This document shows positions 34,001 through 44,203 of a DNA stretch of 64,000 nucleotides, in pieces. A program made the translations under genes and the position numbers. Position 1 is the first letter of the stretch, and the number at the start of each line of letters is the position of its first letter. The stretch is from Bathymodiolus brooksi (lineage: Eukaryota; Mollusca; Bivalvia; Mytilida; Modiolidae). The notes under the pieces were generated by a model, which saw only the letters and a program-made list of their open reading frames with translations, ran no database searches and was not told the origin of the DNA. Location of the stretch: positions 72,235,668 through 72,299,667 of the forward strand of contig OY804576.1 of assembly GCA_963680875.1 (NCBI GenBank), given 5' to 3'.

Positions 34001-34307
34001 GTGGTTGAACTATTCCACTTTTACCTCCATCTGCCGTTCCTTTCTTTGAAATATTCCTAATAATTCCAGTATTAGTTTCCCATTGAACAGGGTTACTCTT
34101 TTCCTGTTCTTTTAAACGTCTCACTTGATTGAAATTATTAATTTCTGTCATATCTTCAAATTCTATTAACATTTTGGGCTCATTTACAAGTTTTTCTGCT
34201 TCCCCTATGATTGTGTCTTGTGATATTGTAACTTTCTTATTAAAAGGGTTCAGGATACGTACTTTATTAGTAACATCTTGACTAATGTCTACCAAAGTAG
34301 GGGCCAT
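31020..34307 (-). CDS. pol: pol: reverse transcriptase, RNase H, integrase
   Basis: A 1095-residue ORF. RT blocks: STSPWSSPLLLVMKKNG, FSTFDLTSSFHQIP, LPMGMCNGPPTCQR, and LIYLDDIIVFG with the catalytic YLDD (about residues 310-320). RNase H: FILDTDACDTAIGAVLSQ, TDKELLAVRYF, RTDHQALIW. The integrase zinc region follows (H/H then CEICASIKPP), then the core with TDILGPLP, HSDQGRNFES and GNGQIERFN supplying D, D and E, and a GPY/F-like end (LQPMYIGPCLI). There is no chromodomain. The frame is intact throughout. It lies in the -1 frame relative to protease, overlapping its last codons. This is an animal retrotransposon, described only. Confidence 0.97.
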   Translation of the reverse strand: MAPTLVDISQDVTNKVRILNPFNKKVTISQDTIIGEAEKLVNEPKMLIEFEDMTEINNFNQVRRLKEQEKSNPVQWETNTGIIRNISKKGTADGGKSGIVQPHLQDLFQKSTEECSPEESQIMAELFQKFSNTFSKDEIDLGRTTLVEHHIDTGDAKPIKQPPRRVPMAYANEEKNLIDKMQKQGIIRKSTSPWSSPLLLVMKKNGTVRPCVDYRKLNSVTKKDAFPLPRIQDCLDTVSGAVLFSTFDLTSSFHQIPVSTKDVPKTAFVTKYGLYEYLTLPMGMCNGPPTCQRLMELVLNGLQWQICLIYLDDIIVFGSNFSEHIQRIETVLQRISDAGLKLKPEKCHLLKSEVAFLGHVVSQKGIRPNPDNVAKILSWPIPTNVSEVRQILGLGSYYRRFIRDFSLLVKPLTELTKKSNKFLWSDSCQQAFDKLKQAFVSPELMAYPRDTGDFILDTDACDTAIGAVLSQIQDGHLRVIAYGSRTLNQAEGNYCITDKELLAVRYFIEYYRQYLLGRTFTVRTDHQALIWLFSLKEPKGRIARWVEILSAFDFTVEYRPGNKHGNADAMSRCLNPRECDCPQTDNLEYLKCGPCAKCMQRAENMSSSLPCYNVQDSNEKESDLVNIIKTRNQKEKDNWTIWPAGYTRMNLQSMQEKDEDIGPIRQWQKQETRPDRKEIETNSPATRHYWFLWGSLKIIDGLLYKEFHKHDDTGHYYQLLTPRKMKEDVLKQMHNSIVSGHLGNKKTKEKIKQRFYWFEMREDIRIWISKCEICASIKPPQKTFKAPLGSMPTGAPWDRLATDILGPLPVTPRGNRYILGVTDYFTKWIEVFPVPNQTAETCANVILNEVICRYGCPLSIHSDQGRNFESDIFQELCQLLEIRKTRTSPRNPKGNGQIERFNRSLLSMIKSFLRGEQTGWDLNLGCLAGAYRATPHESTGLTPNLLLLGREVRLPIQVIKGGAPLNGESDIPMNWGGHALQIRERLQKAHEVARRNLSISAKRRKDFYNNKVNFTPYHVYDKVWYLDEMRRQGISPKLQPMYIGPCLITKKMNDINYQIQVNGLGNSKVVNHDKLKPYLADSTPKWIEKLLKNKP

Positions 34308-35121
34308 AACAACAGGAAACTTTGAAGAAAATCTTTCACAGGTTCTAATAATAAATCAGAAACAATATCTGGACTGTCATCGTCATATCTGTCAACAAAA
34401 ACATCAACTAAAATTTCACAAGAAGGGGGTATTTCATAATTATCAGCAAGACGTACTTTTCTGACTTTTTCAGGTTGGCCAATTTGGGTACAGTGGATAC
34501 AGGAACCACCTAGCAGCATAATTCCGTCGCTTAATCTAAGATCAGCGGGTCCCCATTCTGCATTCATTAGTACATCAAGACCTAATAAAGCTTCATCCTC
34601 AATATCTGCAACTATTAACTCAATATCAAAATTCAAGTCTCCTAACTGAATATCAAAAATGGCCTTCCCTAACTCCTGTAGGGGCTTACCATCTGCACTA
34701 GCTAGGGTATTGGACTTTTTCAAATAGGGTTTCTTGGACTCCGGAATTTTACTAAAAGCCTGTCTAGATAACACTGTCCTAGCAGCACCCGTATCAACAG
34801 TAAAATTTATTTCCGATCCTTGAACTTGTCCCATGACATAAACTCCATCACTTCTAAGAACTTGACGTCCAATAACATCACAACTAGGCAATTTTTGTTC
34901 AGTTCCGTCGTCACGGTTAGAACAAGTAATGTCTTTCCCAACCTGGGAAATACAAGGTTTCACTATTGAATCAAATTGAACATTTTCAATTTCACTAAAT
35001 TCACAATTTTCTAAATTTGTCGAATTAGAGCTGCTAGTTGGGGCCTGCACATCATCTATTTCCAATGTTTGACCTTCTTGAAAATAATGGGTCTGCTCTC
35101 GGCCATCAGAGTTGACCCTAT
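34289..35121 (-). CDS. Retropepsin-type protease region
   Basis: The frame opens directly at the gag stop codon without its own ATG. The aspartyl protease motif is VDTGAARTVLSRQAF, and the flap and C-terminal block read ALLGLDVLMNAEWG, as in gypsy proteases. It would be made as a gag-protease fusion by -1 frameshifting at 35125-35131. Its C-terminus runs into a short out-of-frame tail (LLLWPLLW) ending at TAG 34289-34291, overlapping the start of the pol frame. Confidence 0.9.
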
Positions 35122-36996
35122 CTAGTTTAAACTAAAACCTGGGGCATGACAAGAACCTCTGTTGGGGCTAGGAGCAATACAAACATTTGTATTGGATTTT
35201 TGTACTGGACTATCTTCTTTCCATATCTTGGGCATGGACTCTTGTGTCTGTCTAGACTCATGTCCTTCAAATGGTCTGTCTGATTGTCTGTTAGCCCTAT
35301 AACTATCGGGTTGTCTATTTGGGTTACTGTAGCAACTTCGTGCAAAATGACCTGGCTGGCCGCAATAATAGCAGAGCATAGAGTTCCTTTGTTGCGGAAA
35401 TTTATTGTCCCCCATACTGGCCTTTGGAGTTCTGTTATTTCTGTCTATGTTAACAGAATAATTTTTACCAAAGTTCTGCCTTCCTTCATAATTTGTGTCA
35501 TGTCGATTCAATTTCTCAAACATTTCTTGGCATATCTGTTGGATTTCATTTCTACTAACGGATAAAAAGTCTTGAGGGGTCCCATTTCTGTACTCTGGTT
35601 TTGGAGGTACATTCGCGGGAGGCTTCCGGCCATTTAATTTCCCTGTTTTGTCTGTCTGTCTTGGCTCTTCAGTCGTGTTTCTCTTTACTTGTCTCACCCG
35701 TTTATTTCGACCATTATAATAGATGTCCTCAGTTTTGGGATAACTTGTTGCCTCAATATATGCAATAACTTCCTGGACAGCTTCCTCAATAGTTTTAGGA
35801 TCTTTGTTAAGCTCAATGTGGACTCTGGCCTTATTGTCCTCCAAACCCATTAGAAATCTCTGTAACAGATCTTCCTGTCTAATAATTGATGCTCTATGGG
35901 CATACGCCTTATCATAAATGTGCTTTAATTCTGCTGCGTACATTTCTGGGGTTTCCCCGGCTCTCTGGTTTCTACGATTGAACAAGACCTTGTAATTCTT
36001 TCTACTTTCATAAACACCAAACCTATTGCCTAATTCCTTGACAAGCCTTGTATAACTGAGTAATGTCCTTCCCTGCAACTGGTCAAATGTAAAATCTCCA
36101 GCTGCACCTTGCAATCTGGGAAGCAATTCTTGAAGTTTTCTGTTCTCATTCCACTGTTGAAGGTGGCTCACAGCTTCAAATCTGTTGATCCAGACTTCCC
36201 ATTTTTCTTTACCAGTAAACGCTGGTAGTTTAGCAACAGTGTTGCCGTCGCTTCTGCTGCGTCTGGGCTCAACTATGCGACTAGTACAGATACTGTCATC
36301 ATCAGACTCACAAGTGCTTATTTCTTCTGATGATGATAAAGAGTTATCATGAAGCAGACCCGAAATGGTTCTTCTGGGTATATTGTTGGAACTGCTGGAC
36401 TTCTGTTCTCTAACTGTGGCATTATGGGACTGGTTGGCAGTTTTTGATGCCTTCTTCTTTACAAATTTATTCTCTGGGATGGGTGTGCCTTTTAGTCCAG
36501 CAAAAGCTGACTGTATAGCTGATACAACCTGTGTTGTCATTTCTTGAAATGCATTTTCCATTACCCCATACAGTCCCTCATGATCACCTTGTGGAGCTTT
36601 CTCAATAATTTCAGGCATACTATCTGCTTGTACATCTGGTCTTCTATACCTAAGAGTTGTTGGTCTTCTAGGAGAGGCAGTAGTTCTGTCAGAAAGTTTA
36701 TAAGTCTTTTTCATTCTTGGTCTTAGGGTCATGGTCATTTCATCATTATCATCATAATATTTGGCCTCTGCTGTAGCCTTACTTGTAGTTGGGCGTAAGG
36801 TCATTTCCTCATTGTCGTCAGAATATTTGGCCTCTGCTGTAGCCTTACTTGTAGTTGGACGTAAGGTCATTTCCTCATTATCAGTGTCATCTTCTGTATT
36901 CACAGTCTCATAAGCTTCACTGTCTTCAGTGGTGGCGACATTGGTCTCCATATCGTCTTGTTTCTTAGCTGAACTAAACGTTCTCTTTTTGACCAT
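35122..36996 (-). CDS. gag: gag polyprotein
   Basis: The best start is the ATG at 36996 (MVKKRTFSSAKKQD), giving 624 residues; the frame is open a further ten codons upstream without an ATG. The N-terminus holds a duplicated acidic/Thr-rich repeat (NEEMTLRPTTSKATAEAKY twice). The capsid-like part includes WEVWINRFEAVSHLQQWNEN, LQGAAGDFTFDQLQG and LLQRFLMGLED. One CCHC zinc knuckle (CYYCGQPGHFARSC) lies near the C-terminus. The last sense codons are part of a slippery heptamer, immediately followed by UAG. Confidence 0.95.
   Translation of the reverse strand: MVKKRTFSSAKKQDDMETNVATTEDSEAYETVNTEDDTDNEEMTLRPTTSKATAEAKYSDDNEEMTLRPTTSKATAEAKYYDDNDEMTMTLRPRMKKTYKLSDRTTASPRRPTTLRYRRPDVQADSMPEIIEKAPQGDHEGLYGVMENAFQEMTTQVVSAIQSAFAGLKGTPIPENKFVKKKASKTANQSHNATVREQKSSSSNNIPRRTISGLLHDNSLSSSEEISTCESDDDSICTSRIVEPRRSRSDGNTVAKLPAFTGKEKWEVWINRFEAVSHLQQWNENRKLQELLPRLQGAAGDFTFDQLQGRTLLSYTRLVKELGNRFGVYESRKNYKVLFNRRNQRAGETPEMYAAELKHIYDKAYAHRASIIRQEDLLQRFLMGLEDNKARVHIELNKDPKTIEEAVQEVIAYIEATSYPKTEDIYYNGRNKRVRQVKRNTTEEPRQTDKTGKLNGRKPPANVPPKPEYRNGTPQDFLSVSRNEIQQICQEMFEKLNRHDTNYEGRQNFGKNYSVNIDRNNRTPKASMGDNKFPQQRNSMLCYYCGQPGHFARSCYSNPNRQPDSYRANRQSDRPFEGHESRQTQESMPKIWKEDSPVQKSNTNVCIAPSPNRGSCHAPGFSLN
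35125..35131 (-). promoter_or_regulatory. Programmed -1 frameshift site, gag to protease
   Basis: The minus strand reads U UUA AAC in the gag frame, and the gag UAG stop follows at once (35122-35124). This is one of the most efficient known X XXY YYZ heptamers. The protease frame opens exactly in the -1 frame here and has no ATG near its start. A downstream stimulatory structure was not modelled. Confidence 0.86.
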
Positions 36997-37050
36997 TTTG
37001 ACGGTATTCACTTTTGTTCGTATCACTGGATCTACTAGATTAGCTAGCAG

Positions 37051-37068
37051 ATCCCGCCGAGGATGCCA
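37051..37068 (-). promoter_or_regulatory. Putative primer-binding site
   Basis: On the minus strand, TGGCATCCTCGGCGGGAT starts 5 nt inside the 5' LTR. It begins with TGG, complementary to a tRNA CCA end with a G discriminator base. The cognate tRNA cannot be named without a tRNA set. Confidence 0.65.
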
Positions 37069-37073
37069 AATTA

Positions 37074-39463
37074 TGTAACGTGCTAGGGTTGGTGAATACT
37101 GAGCAAAATGTGAAAGACGTTCTTATTCCAGGATGTCAAATTTATGTAATGTATCTTTCTCTGTCTTATGTTCTTTTGACCTTCCGAGACCAAACAAGGA
37201 GGAACACTAGTGACAATAATCACAGTGAAATGAACAAGATTAGACAACTAACCCTGAAGTTTGTTGAAATTGATTTGTGCTTGACACTCAGTTTAAATCA
37301 TGTGAATAAAGTTTACCATTACAAAAACATGTATTAATAATTGGGCATCTAACAGGGTCAAGGGGAAGATAATCTGCCAAAAGATTAATTAACTCTGCAC
37401 AGAATATCAAACACAACACAAAATAAAGGGCTGAGGGGAAATAAAACTATTCTCACGATCAAGTCTGTGTGTTGTACTCGGTATATACACAGCTTCTCTT
37501 GCGCGTTCAACGGAATAGATAACCAAGATGGAGGATAAACACTCCAACAATTATGGTTAATTTGCACATTCAACGTCACTTGAGAAGTGAGATTTGGAGG
37601 ATATTGGTAACACAGACTCTCTCACGAGAACAGGAACTAAACCAGAATAATCAACAACAGGTCAAGCAATATTGGAGATATCTGTTAAAGAATGAAGATA
37701 ATAATGTGAGCAAATATTTTATTACTTTTGTCATGTCAATTTCTTCACAATTCAATTTGTTTCACATCAATTTACAACAGATTTTTAATTATTCAATATT
37801 CTGAGGTTAAATACTATTTGTTTTCTATAACTTTGGGTATTTGTTTTGCCACGGTGTTCAACCATTGTTACTAACACTAATTATTGTTTACTATTGTTAA
37901 CTAACACATTTATGTTCACTAACACAATTGTTTTAATTGTATTAAATGGAATATTTATTAAAAATACTGGATTTCTGGAAATCACAGGAACCCAGAAAAT
38001 GTTTGTTACCTACTTTTATCTATTTTATTTGCACCTAATCCCTATTCCTATAGCCTATCTAAAGAAATGAAAACTATTTCTCTACAAAGACATGAAATCT
38101 ATGTCATCGTAGGGTCCTAAACAAGCAAATGAAAAATGAATAACTTTACTAGGATTTACAGGAAATCACAGTAAATCCTGATTCCTAATGTCCAGTCCCT
38201 ATAAGGTCCTATCTCCTACAACGTGAATAAGAGGAGGGGAATGGGAAGGGCATAAACTTTATTAATGGATAACATAGCAAAAGGGATTCCTTAACACAAA
38301 TGCAAAAAAATACTATCTGACTAAATAAAAATATTCAGTATACCAGATAAACTCTGACCTGAGCTTGAACTAACATGGCCCAGAAAAGTCAGGAAAATAC
38401 TTAAAATGAATGAAATTTGGCAACTGAACCAAGACAACTTAAGTTCAGTTGATAAAGTCCAATAGTGTTGAAAACCTAATTAACAAATAATTTAGCAACA
38501 AGACTAAGATAACATTAGTCTGTTGAAAATGCCAAATTCTAAAGAATTGTGAATTGATTCAAATAATGAGTATGCACTCTGAATCTAGAAACTAACCAAG
38601 TCTCAGGTATACTGGTAGAATCCACAGGTAGCACTCAACTGGCAAAACCAACTGGTAGATAACTGGCAGGAACGTAAAATTGAAATAACTGACAGGAACG
38701 TAAAATTGAAATAACTGACAGGAACGTAAAATTGAAATAACTGACAGGCGGAACCTTTGTAAACTGAGGATGGAACAGAACCCTAGAACGCGGAGAAAAT
38801 CCTTTATATATGAGCCAGTCCCGATGACCTATCGGTATTGTCCTAACAACAATCGGGAATGACCTATCAACGATCGGGGATGTGGGGATTTGTCGGGGAA
38901 ACTATCGGGGAATGCAGAAACGTAACTCTAATGGACCAAAAAGTAATCCCCGATGAAGCGAATAAAAATAAACAAAAGTGGAATGTCAATAAAATAACAT
39001 CTTTACGGAATACAAAAATCATTTAGCTTCATATTTCAATGAAAATCTCAAACTTTTTAATTCAATAAATAAGTTTATTTTCTGTCACAAGCGTTGCATA
39101 TTCTTACACACATAAAATCGTTTCCAATGACTCCAGACATCAAGCGCCGAAATGATATTGATTGACCGAGATACACAAGGTCACACACAAGTGTTAAATA
39201 ATTTGCATAACACAACAACATGGCGAAACTCGATGTCGAAGAGTGGCAGACTCTAATAACACAGCGTAAAATAACGCTAATTAATATGATTGAACACCGG
39301 GAAAACGATTAGAATAATAAGGTGAGGACTCCGGAAAACTGCCAAAGTTGATAAAAATAGATGACATGTCCAAAGGTGAAATTAAATCGCCAAAGCTTTG
39401 ACCAGAAGGTCAATCAAAAATAACACGTGGTAGGCACAGTTAACAAATTTTCGATTCTTTACA
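37074..39463 (-). repeat. 5' LTR (2390 bp), promoter LTR
   Basis: The second LTR, apparently identical to 25836-28225. On the minus strand a TATATAAA box (38803-38810) lies about 650 bp from the LTR start, so U3 would be about 0.68 kb and R plus U5 about 1.7 kb. Confidence 0.96.
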
Positions 39464-39467
39464 GTAT
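39464..39467. repeat. Target site duplication, right
   Basis: GTAT directly after the right LTR, matching 25832-25835. Confidence 0.85.
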
Positions 39468-41640
39468 CAAGAAGTAATATACATGGGCAAAACTAATACA
39501 CTGACACTTATTACATAACATAAACAATTCTTTGGTTATGTCAAAACCTATATAAATCGACCGACCGCTAAAGGTGTCAATTTCATTGGTATTTCGGTGT
39601 ACTCGATTACTTATTGTTTACTTATATAATTTTTTTTTATTTATATCCAAACGGTAGTTATGCTACTAAACAGGAAGGGAAATATATATAAACATGAAAA
39701 AAATCAAATTAAGTATTAATGAGTACACCTGGTGTCATTCAAATCTACATGTATATATGCATGTAGATATAATCTACACTGGCGTAATGTATGCATTTAA
39801 AAGCACGTAAGCACACAGTCCGTTTCAAAATGATCAATGCAGTAATGTTTTCATATTTGCATTTAATTGCACATTTTCAATATGCACATTGCATGCAATC
39901 CACACAACTTAATGTAAATAATGTACAATATTATGTTTTTGTTGTGTATTATTGTGTATTTCCAATTTGATTTATCTTCCACTTTATTTTTTTGTATGTA
40001 ATGTTGTATGTGCTGCTGACTTGATTATTGTATCAATTTATGAAGCCTATCGACTAATGTTTTCTACTTGTTTCCCGTTTGAACGGTTTGATAATGGGTA
40101 ATGATATAGGTATGTATAGATTATCGATAGATCTTTTCTATATAAGCGCTTACTCGTCAGTTTTCAAAAAGTGCACAGGCGCATGGGGCATGGATTTCGT
40201 TTCCTCCACCCCCCTTTTCTCTACTACCCCCCCTTTTTTCAAAATTTTCATATAAATCATTCCTTTTTCAAATTTTCATAATCAATCGTTTTTTCTTCAT
40301 TTGACAATATCAGTAGACGTCATACATCATGAATAATACGTGTATTCTGTGTCCACAGTTTTTCGACTGATACAGTATAAGAGAGAAGGTAAGCAACTCC
40401 ATTTTCATATTTCACACCATATCGCTCACCTCGGTTGGGAAACTCCCGTGTTTTTTACACTTTTTGCCTTGTCTACATATGGCACTGTCGTATCAAACTG
40501 TTTCTAAGACACTTACCTAATTGCCCATGTTCGAATTTCAGTCTGTACGTCGATCTTTTCCAAGAAATCTCGCCGAGAATAGCGAGGCAGCTTCGTTTCT
40601 AGGTTAAACTACATCATATTAGACGGAAGTGCAAGAAAGGGAACCCTGGGTTTTTTACGAATGGATTACCTGCAATGAAAAACCCAGATGCGCTCCGAAT
40701 ATTTTTCCCATAATGTTTTGGCGGGAAATATAAACCGCTGATAAAACATAACAGCAGACGGATTATTTCGTAAAAATGGCACAACGACCATCTGAATATG
40801 GAAACATTGAAATAGTTTGATGGTAAATAACTGTTCAAAAAGAAATTCAAACTGAGAAATAGATGATTGAATGGTTAGAACTGAAGTCAAAATTTCAATG
40901 AAAAAGAAATATTCAGCTTGCCTCTACTTCAAATTATTAAAATCATACCCAAACAAATACATATACAACTAAAAAAAAAAATAAATAAATAAATAAATAA
41001 ATAAAAACAAAGGAAGAAGAAGCTGAGAACAGCTATTGAATGGGACTATGGCATTTTACCCCCTTCCTCAATAAAAGGGCTCCCAACTGATAACTGCGAG
41101 AACCCCATATCTGTAAAACGGTCGTTCATTTCGCCGTCGGAAAACTTGCCTTTAAGTTTACCATACCTTCACATTCGCGTTGTGAGTTCGACCTACGATT
41201 AGGCTAGGTTTAAGGTAAGGTTTAAAATTAGGATTAAGCTAAGGCCTAGGTTTAGGGATAGTGTTGGACCGAGGGATTCGGTGAGGATTAGGCCTAAGGG
41301 TAGGGTAAGGTTTAGCCTAGAGTTGGCATACTTTAAAGGTCTTGGTTGGGTAAGTTTACGTTGAAGTCAGGGTTATGTTAAGACGAGGGGGAAATTCTAC
41401 TATATAGCCACTTTTTCCCCTGTCGAAAACTGGGGGGGGGGGGGGGGGAATGGCTATGTTCAATGATATAGTCATTTTTCCGGGGGTGGGATGGCTATAT
41501 AGTCAGTTTTCCGGGGGGAAACTACTATAGGACATCGGAGCTGTTTTGGGGGCTTTTGTATGAATAAAAAAAACGTTACTAGAAATGTGTGATCATATAA
41601 AAATGCAGATTTCACATCGTTAAATGAAGAAATTAATGAA
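39468..41640. other. Spacer with simple repeats and possible promoter/exon pair
   Basis: No firm gene. There is an (AAAT)n run (about 40970-41004). TA/GG-rich sequence at 41190-41330 contains many ttaggnt-like words. At 41390-41530 there are G-rich imperfect repeats with an uninterrupted G run of about 19 (near 41430). On the plus strand a TATA-like ctatataagc (40138-40147) and two weak exon-like segments (40358-40386 with acceptor gtgtccacag and donor gtaagc; another from about 40540 with acceptor gaatttcag) could be a small unrecognised transcript. I give that little weight. Confidence 0.35.
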
Positions 41641-41649
41641 TACGATTGA

Positions 41650-44053
41650 GAAATATTCTTGAATTCATCTATAGATGTAGATGATATGTCTGAAAGATTC
41701 ACACACAAATATCTTGAGATGATGAGAAAACACATACACGAACTTGTCGACTCTATCGCGAAAACAGATTCAAAGGCTTATTGGTCTCTGATTAAAAAAC
41801 TTACGAAGGGAAGCAATAATAACTATTCTATACCACCCCTTTTTGATAATAACTTAAAACGATTTGGTATACAATGACAAAGAAAAAGCGAATCTCTTAA
41901 ACGAATATTTTTGTTCAATTTCTTCTGTTGATGATACTGATCTTAATTACCCCATCTGTTACCCCAAGAACTAACTCATTTTTGTCAGATTTTACAATAA
42001 CTGAGCAAGATATCAAAGATACTCTAAAATCATTGAAAATAGGCAACGCTTGTTGCAACGACATATTAATTAGCCATCAAATGTTGAAAGGCACTGCAGA
42101 TTCTGTTTACAAACCTTTATTGATCTTATTTAATTATTCCCTTAAATCTAGCAAGTTTTCAACACAATGGAAACTTGCTAGAGTCATGGCTTCTTTTTAA
42201 AAAGATGATAAATCAAACCCGTCAAACTATAGACCAATATCATTACTAAGTTGTGTAGGCAAGGTTATGGAATGGGTAGTTTACAAACATATTTATTATT
42301 ATATATTGGAACACTCATTGTTATATGCCTATCAGTCTGGGTTTCTCAAGGGCCATTCTACTGTTTACCAGCTTTTGAAAATTTATCATAATGTTTGCCA
42401 AAATCTAGATAAAAAGTTATCTACTATTATAATTTGTTGTGACCTATCAAAAGCCTTTGATAGAGTCTGGCATGTAGGCTTTATACAAAAGCTGCGATCG
42501 TACGGAATATCTGGTAAGGTTTTGGACTTGGTCAAGGACTACATCAGCAACAGACAGCAAGTTGTTTTTATAAACAATGAAACTTCAAATTATGGCGATA
42601 TCAAGGCAGGAGTTCCACAGGGTTCAGTCTTGGATCCCTACTATTTATGTTATATGCAAATGATATTACAGACAATCTGCATAATTTAGCACGTTTGTTT
42701 GCAGATGACACCTTTATACAATAGAAACTGATATTAATAATGACTTAATTAACTTAATAAATGAATGGGCAAAAATATGGCTTGTCGATTTTAATCCAAA
42801 GAAGACCAAGGCACTGGTAATTACAAATGCTACACCACCAGAAATTAATATTGAATTCAGCGGTGAAAACGTTGAAATAATTAATAATCATAAACATGTA
42901 GGTGTCACACTGTCGTCAGATGTAAACTGGACAACCCATATAGATATTATTACAACGTCTGCTTTAAAACATGTTTATGTACTAAGGAAACTAAAATTTA
43001 CCCTTTCCAAAAAAGGCTTGTCTAATATTTACATAACTTTTATCAGACCGCTTTTGGAATATGCATGCGAATTGTGGGATGGGTGTTTTGAATATGATTC
43101 TGACAAAATAGAAAAAATACAACTAGAAGCTGCAAGAATAGTAACAGGGCTAAGGAAATTTTCAAGTTTGGAAGTATTATATTTTGAAACAGGCTGGGAA
43201 ACGTAAATTAGCAACTTATTATAAAATGCATAATAAATCATGTCCTTAATATCTCAGCGAATGCCTACCTCCAGTTGCATCTGACGTCAGTGGATACAAC
43301 CTTAGAAATAATGAAAATTATGTACTCCCCAGATGTAGATTACGAATAAGTGAAAAATCCTTTATACCATCCACTGTCCGAATTTGAAATGATCTTAGTC
43401 CAACTATAAGAAATTTACAAACTATTTCACAATTTAAATTAAGAATAAAAGGTGTACAATTTAGACTACCGGTATATTATGGTGAAGGATCTAGAAAATT
43501 TAGCATATTGCATACAAGGTTACGACATCAATGTAGTTCTTTAAAAGCTGATCTAACTAAAATTCATCTAGTGGACGATCTAAAATGTTCCTGCGGTTTT
43601 TCTATTGAAGATGCCATTCATTTCCTTTTAGAATGTCAATTATATAATAACCAAACGGATATCGTTATTCAATGATTTAATTAATATGAATATTGAGATT
43701 AATATTGAAACACTATTGTTTGGAAATGATACATATACTGATCATACTAATTCGAAATATTTTTAGAAATTTCGGTTTTTTTTATTAACCAGACAAAACG
43801 ATTTTCTACTCCAAGTTAACAGCTATAGAGTTTTGTTATATTTTGGGGTGTTATTTGTGATTATTCTCCTTTTTTCCCCTGATTGTATTAATTCATGACT
43901 CTTTAGTTTACCTCTTATTTCTAATACTATGTTGTATATGTTTTGTTGTCATTATATAGTATGTGTATTATTTATGTAAGGAGAGGACTTAATATATGTT
44001 GCAATAACGTGTGTCCGATCCTATTGCTTAATCTATCGCAATAAAATATTATT
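41650..44053 (+). mobile_element. 5'-truncated Jockey/CR1-type LINE
   Basis: Plus-strand reading gives the pre-RT linker (DSKAYWSLIKKLTKGSNNN), NACCNDILISHQMLK, SNYRPISLLSCVGKVMEW, ICCDLSKAFDRVWHVGF, IKAGVPQGSVLDPYYL (42590-42650), ARLFADDTFI and PLLEYACELWDG. A C-terminal Cys knuckle follows (LKCSCGFSIEDAIHFLLEC, about 43580-43640). Frameshifts and stops are numerous. The 3' end is at aataaaatattatttcattt (about 44053), next to a duplicated host flank. The endonuclease and ORF1 are missing. Confidence 0.86.
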
Positions 44054-44069
44054 TCATTTACACCATTCA

Positions 44070-44136
44070 TCACTGTTCGAGTAAATATCCCAAACCTGTT
44101 CTTCTTTGTCTGAAATATGTATGCCACTCTAAGAAA
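44070..44136 (-). CDS. Second copy of the paralogous terminal exon
   Basis: The minus strand with acceptor attttatttag encodes FLEWHTYFRQRRTGLGYLLE then Q and stop, homologous to 24983-25049. Differences include one synonymous change (TTA for TTG) and K/T, S/L and K/E. The LINE at 41650-44053 ends about 17 bp beyond its stop codon. Whether the rest of this gene copy survives is unclear, as no upstream exon was found up to 46000. Confidence 0.45.
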
Positions 44137-44203
44137 CTAAATAAAATGCCTTCCGTTGTTTGACAAATAAATGCTTAGTTAATTACTTTTAGTTACATAT
44201 ATA

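Larger units (their letters stand above)
25836..39463 (-). mobile_element. Complete Ty3/gypsy-type LTR retrotransposon
   Basis: A 13.6-kb element on the minus strand, bounded by two 2390-bp direct LTRs and a GTAT target duplication. In transcription order: 5' LTR (39463-37074), primer-binding site, gag, protease, RT/RNase H/integrase, an extra zinc-finger ORF, a minisatellite-bearing 3' region, a purine tract and the 3' LTR (28225-25836). Domain order RT, RNase H, integrase marks the Ty3/gypsy class. The LTRs look identical wherever compared, so the insertion is recent. The only apparent lesion is a -1 frame offset between protease and pol. The 2.4-kb LTR is long for the class. Confidence 0.96.
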
